From: an uncultured Acetobacteraceae bacterium
GTDB lineage: Bacteria; Pseudomonadota; Alphaproteobacteria; Acetobacterales; Acetobacteraceae
Direction of reading: 5' to 3'
DNA length: 38,032 nucleotides
NCBI GenBank assembly: GCA_903895595.1
Contig: CAITUP010000062.1
Span: forward strand, 1 to 38,032
Shown here piece after piece: positions 32,181-38,032 of this stretch (positions are counted from its first letter, which is position 1; the number at the start of each line of letters is the position of its first letter). The notes beneath the pieces were generated by a model, which was not told the DNA's origin, ran no database searches, and saw nothing but the letters and a program-made list of their open reading frames with translations. Made by a program: the position numbers and the translations under genes.

Positions 32181-33089
32181 TTATAACCGCTTGGCCAGCC
32201 GGGGATCGAGCGCATCGCGCAACCCATCGCCCAGCAGATTCACCGCGAGCACGGTGATGGACAGGAAAATTGCCGGGAAGAACACGATGTAGGGTTTCAC
32301 CTGCCATAGCGCCCGCCCCTCCGCCATGATGTTCCCCCAGCTGGGGATAATCGGCGGCGTGCCCGCGCCGATGAAGGACAGCGTAGCTTCCGTGATCATC
32401 GCCGAAGCGCAGATGAAGGTCGCCTGCACCATCAGCGGCGCCAGCGTGTTGGGCAGAATGTGCTTCCAAATGATGACCGGAACCTTGGTGCCGGACGCGA
32501 TGGCGGCTTCCACATAGGGTTGCTCGCGCAGCGACAGCACAACGCCCCGCACCAGCCGGCAGACGCGTGGCGATTCAGTGATGCTGATCGCGATGATCAC
32601 GTTCTGCACCGACGCCCGCGTCAGCGCCATCAGCGCGATGGCCAGCAGGATTTGCGGGATCGACATCAGCCCGTCCATCGCACGCATCACGACGGCGTCG
32701 ATCCGCCGCGTGAAACCCGAAATCAGCCCAATGGTGGTCCCGACGATGCCGGCGCAAAAGGCGACCGAGAAGCCCACGGTCAGTGACACCCGAGCGCCGT
32801 AGAGCACGCGGGAGTAGACGTCGCGGCCGAGCATGTCGGTGCCGAACCAATAGAGCGCCGAAGGCTCCCGCGTGCGTTTGGCCGGTGCCAGCGACGTCGG
32901 GTCCTTGGTGAACAGGTACGGCGCGAAGATCGCGATCAGGATCATGATCCCGACCAGCACGCCGCCGACCACGATGGTCGGGTGCCGGTTGACGAAGGTC
33001 ATGACCCGCCCGCGCACTTTCGGCGTGGGCAGGATTTCCGGCAGCACGGGCGCGGCCGTGTAGCCGGACGGAACGATGGTGGCGCTCAA
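32181..33089 (-). CDS. Dipeptide/oligopeptide ABC transporter permease (DppC/OppC type)
   Basis: An inner-membrane permease subunit of 302 aa with about six membrane spans and an N-terminal DppC-type arm. The inner-loop EAA motif is visible in [25 protein letters not shown] start at 33089 is chosen: GAGGA sits 7 nt upstream and TTG overlaps the TGA stop of the upstream permease gene in TTGA, the coupled arrangement seen elsewhere in this operon. An ATG 15 codons further upstream would run through the preceding gene and lacks support. Confidence 0.93.
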   Translation of the reverse strand: MSATIVPSGYTAAPVLPEILPTPKVRGRVMTFVNRHPTIVVGGVLVGIMILIAIFAPYLFTKDPTSLAPAKRTREPSALYWFGTDMLGRDVYSRVLYGARVSLTVGFSVAFCAGIVGTTIGLISGFTRRIDAVVMRAMDGLMSIPQILLAIALMALTRASVQNVIIAISITESPRVCRLVRGVVLSLREQPYVEAAIASGTKVPVIIWKHILPNTLAPLMVQATFICASAMITEATLSFIGAGTPPIIPSWGNIMAEGRALWQVKPYIVFFPAIFLSITVLAVNLLGDGLRDALDPRLAKRL

Positions 33090-34027
33090 TAGCGGATCCT
33101 CGGATCGAACACGGTGTAGAGCAGGTCCACACACAGGTTAACGACGACGTAGACAAAGCTGAACATCAGCACGACGCCCTGAATGACCGGGTAATCGCGG
33201 CGCAGAATGGCGTCCACCGTCAGGCGGCCGAGGCCGGGGATAGCGAACACGCTTTCCGTCACCACCGCGCCGCCGATCAAAGCGGCGAAGCCGATGCCGA
33301 CGATGGTGACGATCGGCACGGCGGCGTTCTTCAGCGCGTGGATGAACAGCACGCCGCGCTGGCCAACGCCCTTGGCCTTGGCGGTGCGGACATAATCCTG
33401 CGACAGCACGTCCAGCATGGTGGCCCGCGTGATGCGCGCGATCAGCGCCATGTAAACCAGCCCCAAGGCCGTCGCCGGCAGGATCAGGTTACGCAGGAAC
33501 GGCACCAGCCCGTTGCTGATGGAGGTGAACCCCTGCACCGGCAGCCAATCCAGATACAGCGCGAACACGAACGCCAGCAGATAGCCGACGACGAATACGG
33601 GTGTGGAGAACCCGAACACCGCCATCATCATGACCAGACGGTCGATCCAGGTGCCGTGCTTCCAGGCCGCGATCACCCCCATCGGAATGGCGCAGGACAG
33701 CGACAGGATCAGCGTCAGGCACATCAGCGACACCGTCGGCTCGATCCGCTGCGCGATCATGTGACTGACCGGCAGGTTGGTGAAGATCGATACCCCCAGG
33801 TCGCCGCCGATCACATGCCAGAACCAGTCGCCGAAGCGGATCAGGAACGGCCGGTCGAGCCCCAACGATGCTCGGATACGATCCACGTCGGCGGGCGTCG
33901 CCTGATCGCCGGCGATGATTGCAGCCGGGTCGCCGGGCGCGAGGTACAGCAGGCTGAAGACGAACAGCGCCACCAGCAGGATCACCGGAATGGTGGCCAC
34001 GACGCGGCGGACGATATAGGCGAACAT
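33086..34027 (-). CDS. Dipeptide/oligopeptide ABC transporter permease (DppB/OppB type)
   Basis: The other permease subunit, 313 aa, with about six membrane spans. Residues MFAYIVRRVVATIPVILLVA and the periplasmic segment LAPGDPAAIIAG are typical of DppB. The cytoplasmic coupling loop is RTAKAKGVGQRGVLFIHALKN. GGAG lies about 10 nt before the ATG. The gene follows the binding-protein gene after 16 nt and overlaps the next permease gene by 4 nt. Confidence 0.95.
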   Translation of the reverse strand: MFAYIVRRVVATIPVILLVALFVFSLLYLAPGDPAAIIAGDQATPADVDRIRASLGLDRPFLIRFGDWFWHVIGGDLGVSIFTNLPVSHMIAQRIEPTVSLMCLTLILSLSCAIPMGVIAAWKHGTWIDRLVMMMAVFGFSTPVFVVGYLLAFVFALYLDWLPVQGFTSISNGLVPFLRNLILPATALGLVYMALIARITRATMLDVLSQDYVRTAKAKGVGQRGVLFIHALKNAAVPIVTIVGIGFAALIGGAVVTESVFAIPGLGRLTVDAILRRDYPVIQGVVLMFSFVYVVVNLCVDLLYTVFDPRIRY

Positions 34028-34043
34028 TCTTGGACTGCTCCGC

Positions 34044-35636
34044 TCAGGTCTTGGTCACGTCCCAAAACACCGGGAACGGTGCCTTGACGATGCCAGAGAG
34101 GTTCTTACGCCAAGCTTGGTACCCTTTGAAGAACCCCGTCGGCACATAGACGACGTGTTCCATGGCCGCTTTATTCAGGTCCTCGATGGCTTTCTTTTCG
34201 GCCGCGAGGTCGGGGGCGCCATACCACGCGGCGATCTTCTCTTGCACGACATCGGATTTCGGCCAGCCGAACCACGCCGAGTCGCCGCTGGCATCCAGCG
34301 CGATATAGGGCGCCGGGTTCACGCAGTCGGCGCCCGCGTGCCATGTGTGAAAAATGTTCCAGCCCCCCTCGGCCGGGGGTTCCTTCTTGGCGCGCCGCTG
34401 TCCGACGGTGCCCCAATCCAGCGCTTGGTACTGCACGTTCATGCCGATGCGCTTCAACAGATCGGCGGTCACGTCGCCCTGTGCCTTGGTGATGGCGACG
34501 TCGGTGGCGACCAGCAGCACGATCGGCTCGTTCTTATAACCCGCTTCCGCCAGCAGCTTCTTCGCGAGGTCGTAGTCGCGGGGACCTTTCAACCGGTCGC
34601 CGCCCATTTCGGTATAGAGCGGGGTATCCGGGGTAAAGTAGCCGGGAACGGTTTTCCACAGGCTCTCGTCCGATCCGACCACGGCCTGCATATAATCGGC
34701 CTGGCTCAGCGCGATCTGGATCGCCTGACGGGCGCGAACATCGTTGAACGGCGGATGCAGATGGTTGATCCGGAACGACCCAATATTGCCAAGGGGATCG
34801 GCAATATCCACCAACACGCCAGCCTTCTTCTTTAGCAGCGGCACGAGATCCGGCAGCGGTGTTTCCCACCAATCCACTTCGCCGTTTTCCAGAGCCCCGG
34901 CGGCGGTCGCGCCATCGGGCACGATGTTCCACTCGATCCGGTCGAAATTGATCCGCTTGCCGCCGGCCAGCCAGTTGGCTTTTTCCGAACGTGGCACATA
35001 GTCGCCGAATCGCTCGAAGATCGCCTTGGCACCCGGGACCCATTCGTCCTTTTTGAAGCGCATCGGGCCGGAGCCGACGTATTCGGAAATCTGCTTGAAC
35101 GGGTCCGTCGCCGCGATCCGCTCCGGCATCACGAACAGGCAGGGCGTGCTGCTTTTGCCCAGTGCGAACAGCATTTTGGGATAGGGCTTGTTCAGGCGGA
35201 ACCGAAAGGTGCGGTCGTCCAACGCTTCCAGCGCGTCCAGCCGCTGTTTGATCGGCCGGCCCATCGTCGAGTCGCGGGCCATCCAGCGATTGATGCTGGC
35301 GACCGCGTCCTTGGCGCGCACCGGTTCCCCGTCGTGGAATTTCAGACCCGCGCGCAGCTTGAAGGTCCAGGTCTGGAAATCGGCGGAGACCTCGTGCCCC
35401 TCCACCATCTGCGGCTGAGGTTCCAGCTTGTCGTTGACCCCGTACAGCATGTCCCAGATCAGCAGGGCGCCATTACGGACGACGTACTGAGTCGTCCAAA
35501 CCGGATCGAGATTCGCGAGGTTGGCTTGCGGGATGAACCGCAGCACCTTGGAATCGGCGGCTGTGGCAATATGGGGCGCGGCCATTCCGGCCACGGCGCC
35601 CACGGCGGCGGTCTTCAAAAACGCGCGACGATCCAT
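34044..35636 (-). CDS. ABC transporter substrate-binding protein (SBP_bac_5, dipeptide/oligopeptide type)
   Basis: A 530-aa periplasmic receptor of the family 5 binding proteins, which deliver peptides, nickel or opine-like ligands. Residues 1-27 are a signal peptide with a twin-arginine motif (RRAFLK at 3-8, then AAVGAVAGMAAPHIATA), so export by Tat is likely. Family landmarks are PQPQMVEGHEVSADFQTWTF, LRAGLKFHDGEPVRAKDA and FNDVRARQAIQIALSQADY. It is the first gene of the five-gene operon and sets the ligand; the exact ligand cannot be told. Confidence 0.95.
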   Translation of the reverse strand: MDRRAFLKTAAVGAVAGMAAPHIATAADSKVLRFIPQANLANLDPVWTTQYVVRNGALLIWDMLYGVNDKLEPQPQMVEGHEVSADFQTWTFKLRAGLKFHDGEPVRAKDAVASINRWMARDSTMGRPIKQRLDALEALDDRTFRFRLNKPYPKMLFALGKSSTPCLFVMPERIAATDPFKQISEYVGSGPMRFKKDEWVPGAKAIFERFGDYVPRSEKANWLAGGKRINFDRIEWNIVPDGATAAGALENGEVDWWETPLPDLVPLLKKKAGVLVDIADPLGNIGSFRINHLHPPFNDVRARQAIQIALSQADYMQAVVGSDESLWKTVPGYFTPDTPLYTEMGGDRLKGPRDYDLAKKLLAEAGYKNEPIVLLVATDVAITKAQGDVTADLLKRIGMNVQYQALDWGTVGQRRAKKEPPAEGGWNIFHTWHAGADCVNPAPYIALDASGDSAWFGWPKSDVVQEKIAAWYGAPDLAAEKKAIEDLNKAAMEHVVYVPTGFFKGYQAWRKNLSGIVKAPFPVFWDVTKT

Positions 35637-35843
35637 TCTGCGGTTGGCCCCTGTGCCCGTTTTGTTGTGTACCGTCCCAGACCCGGCATTTCCGTAACTT
35701 GCCTCAGCCCGAGTGGAAAGGCCAGCACCGAATGAAGTTGGTTTCGACCGAGCGGGGACCGTCTCGGGCTTCGGCGGGATCGCTCTACACTTTGTGACTA
35801 TAAGGTGGTTTGAGCTGGACGATATGCGCGCTACAGTTGCGGC

Positions 35844-36680
35844 ATGCAGGCAACGAACAACGCGCCAGGGTCCAACAGGCAGGTGGGTGGGCTGATACGG
35901 GACTGGCGACTCCGTCGCCGGTTGACCCAGCTCGCGCTTGCCGTTTCCGCGGCGCTTCCCCCCCGCGCGCTCGCTGCGTGGGAGAGTGGAAAGGCGCAGC
36001 CGCCGTTCGATGCGATTTTACGGCTGGCCGAGCGGATGGACCTGCCGCTCCGCGACCGGAACCGGCTGCTGGTGGCCGCGGGCTACCCGCCGCACTTTCC
36101 GGTGCGCCGTCTGACCGATGCCGCGATGGCCAGCGTGAAGGGGGCAATCGACCGGATGTTGGCGCGCCAGCAACCCTATCCGGCTTTGGCGATCGATGGG
36201 CGTTGGATCGTGGTGGCGGCAAACGACGCGCTGCGTGGCCTGATTGCCGGCGTCGATCCGGCCTTGCTGCGACCGCCGGTCAATTGGGCGCGGCTGTTGC
36301 TGCATCCCGCCGGCCTCGCCCCGCGGATCGCGAACCTGTCCGTCTGCCGAGCCCATTTGTTGGCGCGACTCAGTCGTCAGTTCGAGATGATCGGGGAGCC
36401 TGTGCTGGCCGATCTGCTGGAGGAAATAGGCGACTACCCGGTCCTGAAGACCGAAGAGGCCGAGGATGAGATCGAACCGGACGCGGCCGCGCAGGCGCTT
36501 TGTCTTATGACGGTCGACGGGCCCTTGCGCCTTTTCGGGACCTCGACGGTTTTCGGCATGGCCACCGACATTACCCTGGCGGAGCTGACGATCGAAAGCT
36601 TCTTTCCCGCCGATGCCGATGCCGCCGCGATCATGCTCCGGCAGAGGGAGACCGCGGTGCCGCGAGCAGCAAGCGGTTGA
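35844..36680 (+). CDS. XRE family transcriptional regulator, MmyB-like
   Basis: A 278-aa regulator with an N-terminal Cro/CI-type helix-turn-helix (IRDWRLRRRLTQLALAVSAA through LAAWESGKAQPPFDAILRLA, about 18-62) and a C-terminal domain resembling the MmyB ligand-binding (PAS-like) domain: NRLLVAAGYPPHF, WIVVAANDALRGLIAGVD, LLHPAGLAPRIANL. The target is unknown. No strong ribosome-binding site precedes the ATG. The 207 nt between it and the divergent ABC operon form its promoter region; no clear signals are seen there. Its 3' end overlaps the convergent methyltransferase gene by 50 nt. Confidence 0.85.
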   Translation: MQATNNAPGSNRQVGGLIRDWRLRRRLTQLALAVSAALPPRALAAWESGKAQPPFDAILRLAERMDLPLRDRNRLLVAAGYPPHFPVRRLTDAAMASVKGAIDRMLARQQPYPALAIDGRWIVVAANDALRGLIAGVDPALLRPPVNWARLLLHPAGLAPRIANLSVCRAHLLARLSRQFEMIGEPVLADLLEEIGDYPVLKTEEAEDEIEPDAAAQALCLMTVDGPLRLFGTSTVFGMATDITLAELTIESFFPADADAAAIMLRQRETAVPRAASG

Positions 36681-37893
36681 CCCCTTCCAGCGCCGTGTAA
36701 GTCGCGCGCCAAGCGCGTGCGAACCCCTCTGGCCCCGTGCCCGATGCGGCCAGTGCGGCGCCGATCTCGCCGACGCTCCGGCGCCCGTCCACCTGCCGTA
36801 GGATCGCGACCGCCAAGGGGGGCAGCGGCACGGGAATCTGGAGGCCATCCAGACCGAAAATCAAGGTTCCGTCAGGACGGATGGCCTTCGCGAGCGTATC
36901 GCCGGTCACCTCCCGCAACACCGGCACGGTTTCCGGCGCGAACGGGTCGGCACGATCGGGCGCATCGCCGGCCCGCACGCAATAGACGATATGGACCGAC
37001 ATGTTCCCGGCGAGCGACTCCGCCAGCGCGGCGCGCGCGATGGGATCCATGTCCGCCAGGCGGGCGCGCAATTTCGGATCCGGCATCAGCGGCGCCGGAT
37101 CGTAGCGCAGCGGCTCCACCCAGCAGGCCGGGCGCAGTCCGGCATCGGCCAACAGGGTGTTCAATGCCGGCACCGTGAAAGACTGATCCCGCGGATTGAG
37201 CAGCAGGTCGTAAAGCCCGGCGTCGCCGCCTTTGCTTTGATCGTCCACGTTTCGGTTCAGCCGCAACCAGGCCGTTTCAGGCAGATGCCGCATCACCCGG
37301 CGCGCGATATCCAGACGCTCCGCTGGCGGCCGGTCGGGCGGCGCGAGCGTCCGCAGCGCGTCCTGGATCATGTAAACGCCGGTGCGCCCATGCGGTGCGT
37401 AAACCATCAGGCCGAGACCGCCCCCCGGTGCCAGGACGGACACCAATGCCCGCAACCCCTCGGCCGGGTCAGGCAGATGGTGCAGCACGCCGCAGCAGTC
37501 GATGTAGTCGTACGGACCAAGACCCGAATCCGGCAGGTCCAGCAGCGACCGCTGTTCCCACACGATATTGTCCAGTTTCCGCACCGTCGCGCGGGCTCGG
37601 GCGATGCGCAATGAGGCCGACGAGCGGTCCAGCCACGTGACGCTGCCGGGGCGCCCGTCGCGCGCCATCTGCTGCGCCAGCATGATGGTCGCATCGCCGG
37701 TCCCGCCGCCCGCGATCAGCGCGTTCAGCGGTTTGTCGGCCGGACGGGTGGACCCGAACACCCAGTGATCGACCTCGTACAGATGGCCGGGGCTGCCGGC
37801 GATCAGGCGTTTGGCCTCATCCCGCGGGTCCCGCTGGGGGTAGGGGTAGGACTCATATTGCGTGGCCAGTTGGACATCGGTTGCATCGGTCAT
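36631..37893 (-). CDS. Class I SAM-dependent methyltransferase with C-terminal PqqD-like domain
   Basis: A 420-aa protein. The N-terminal methyltransferase domain (about 50-200) has the SAM-binding loop AGGGTGDAT (61-69), VTWLDRSSASLRIA, and the post-motif CCGVLHHLPDPAEGL. A middle region (about 200-320) is unassigned. The C-terminal 80 residues (VAILRQVDGRRSVGEIGAAL) resemble a PqqD-like or winged-helix recognition domain; this is tentative. Tyr/Pro-rich QYESYPYPQRDP near the start is found in related enzymes. The substrate is unknown. The stop codon lies inside the convergent XRE gene. Confidence 0.82.
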   Translation of the reverse strand: MTDATDVQLATQYESYPYPQRDPRDEAKRLIAGSPGHLYEVDHWVFGSTRPADKPLNALIAGGGTGDATIMLAQQMARDGRPGSVTWLDRSSASLRIARARATVRKLDNIVWEQRSLLDLPDSGLGPYDYIDCCGVLHHLPDPAEGLRALVSVLAPGGGLGLMVYAPHGRTGVYMIQDALRTLAPPDRPPAERLDIARRVMRHLPETAWLRLNRNVDDQSKGGDAGLYDLLLNPRDQSFTVPALNTLLADAGLRPACWVEPLRYDPAPLMPDPKLRARLADMDPIARAALAESLAGNMSVHIVYCVRAGDAPDRADPFAPETVPVLREVTGDTLAKAIRPDGTLIFGLDGLQIPVPLPPLAVAILRQVDGRRSVGEIGAALAASGTGPEGFARAWRATYTALEGVNRLLLAAPRSPSAGA

Positions 37894-37904
37894 GATGCGG
37901 GCTT

Positions 37905-37980
37905 AGAGCGTGATCGCCGTAGGTGGCAACACGCGATCGAACGAAGCGATAGAGCGCGACGACCGTTTACGGTCAGCCTG
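37905..37980. repeat. Possible degenerate intergenic repeat upstream of the methyltransferase
   Basis: AGAGCGTGATCGCCGT (37905-37920) and AGAGCGCGACGACCGT (37951-37966) match at 12 of 16 positions as direct repeats 46 nt apart. The second is followed by the small hairpin GACCG-TTTA-CGGTC (37961-37974). Similar AGAGCG-type elements are scattered in alphaproteobacterial intergenic DNA, so this may be a repeat rather than a control site. The remainder of the window to 38032 shows no gene. Confidence 0.3.
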
Positions 37981-38032
37981 AAGGCGCTCCAGACCGCCGG
38001 AAAGGGCGAGGCCAGAGGTTCCCCATGGATTC

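Noticed and set aside
35713-35895. A 60-codon frame before the XRE regulator
   Set aside because: No ribosome-binding site or known motif; it overlaps the start of the regulator gene in another frame.

Overview
The window is GC-rich bacterial chromosome. The rplK-rplA-rplJ-rplL-rpoB-rpoC block, the alphaproteobacterial style of its products, and accessory families such as DUF1127, phasin, pca genes and CaiB/BaiF CoA-transferase suggest an alphaproteobacterium, probably Rhodospirillales/Acetobacteraceae. That placement is inferred from style and content, not from a search. There are no tRNA, rRNA or CRISPR loci.

Layout. (1) 1-11117, minus strand: the L11/L10/rpoBC operon, ending in a strong intrinsic terminator at 146-181 and followed by a dispersed palindromic repeat at the window edge. 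A structured leader precedes rplJ and a 26-nt perfect palindrome lies between rplL and rpoB. secE-nusG are not upstream of rplK; a Uma2-family nuclease gene and a 169-nt palindromic element are found there instead. (2) 12244-15507: a hypothetical gene, then an Lrp/AsnC regulator divergent from a periplasmic rhodanese and a YeeE/YedE-type sulfur transporter, which together look like a sulfur uptake/oxidation module. (3) 15504-19033, minus: rnr (RNase R without its usual N-terminal helix-turn-helix) translationally coupled to an S41 protease, with a decayed AAA-ATPase remnant upstream. (4) 19545-25456: a family III CoA-transferase, a 59-aa small protein, a LysR regulator, and an apparent operon DUF1127-phasin-pcaH-pcaG-pcaB for protocatechuate ring cleavage. 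The two divergent intergenic regions here carry the same 21-nt AT-rich motif (17/21 identical, same orientation), a good candidate for the LysR operator or a shared promoter. (5) 25491-27578, minus: a type II restriction-modification pair (SacI-like nuclease and D12-class adenine methylase), with a 19-bp perfect hairpin covering the presumed ribosome-binding site of the methylase. (6) 27652-30204: an RraA-family gene divergent from an Asp/Glu racemase-family gene, then UDP-glucuronate decarboxylase. (7) 30201-35636, minus: a complete dipeptide/oligopeptide ABC importer (binding protein, two permeases, two ATPases). (8) 35844-37893: an XRE/MmyB-like regulator convergent with, and overlapping by 50 nt, a SAM-dependent methyltransferase.

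The observations most worth following are the shared operator-like motif linking the LysR gene, two small-protein genes, the CoA-transferase and the pca operon; the hairpin controlling the restriction-modification methylase; and the 169-nt palindromic element.
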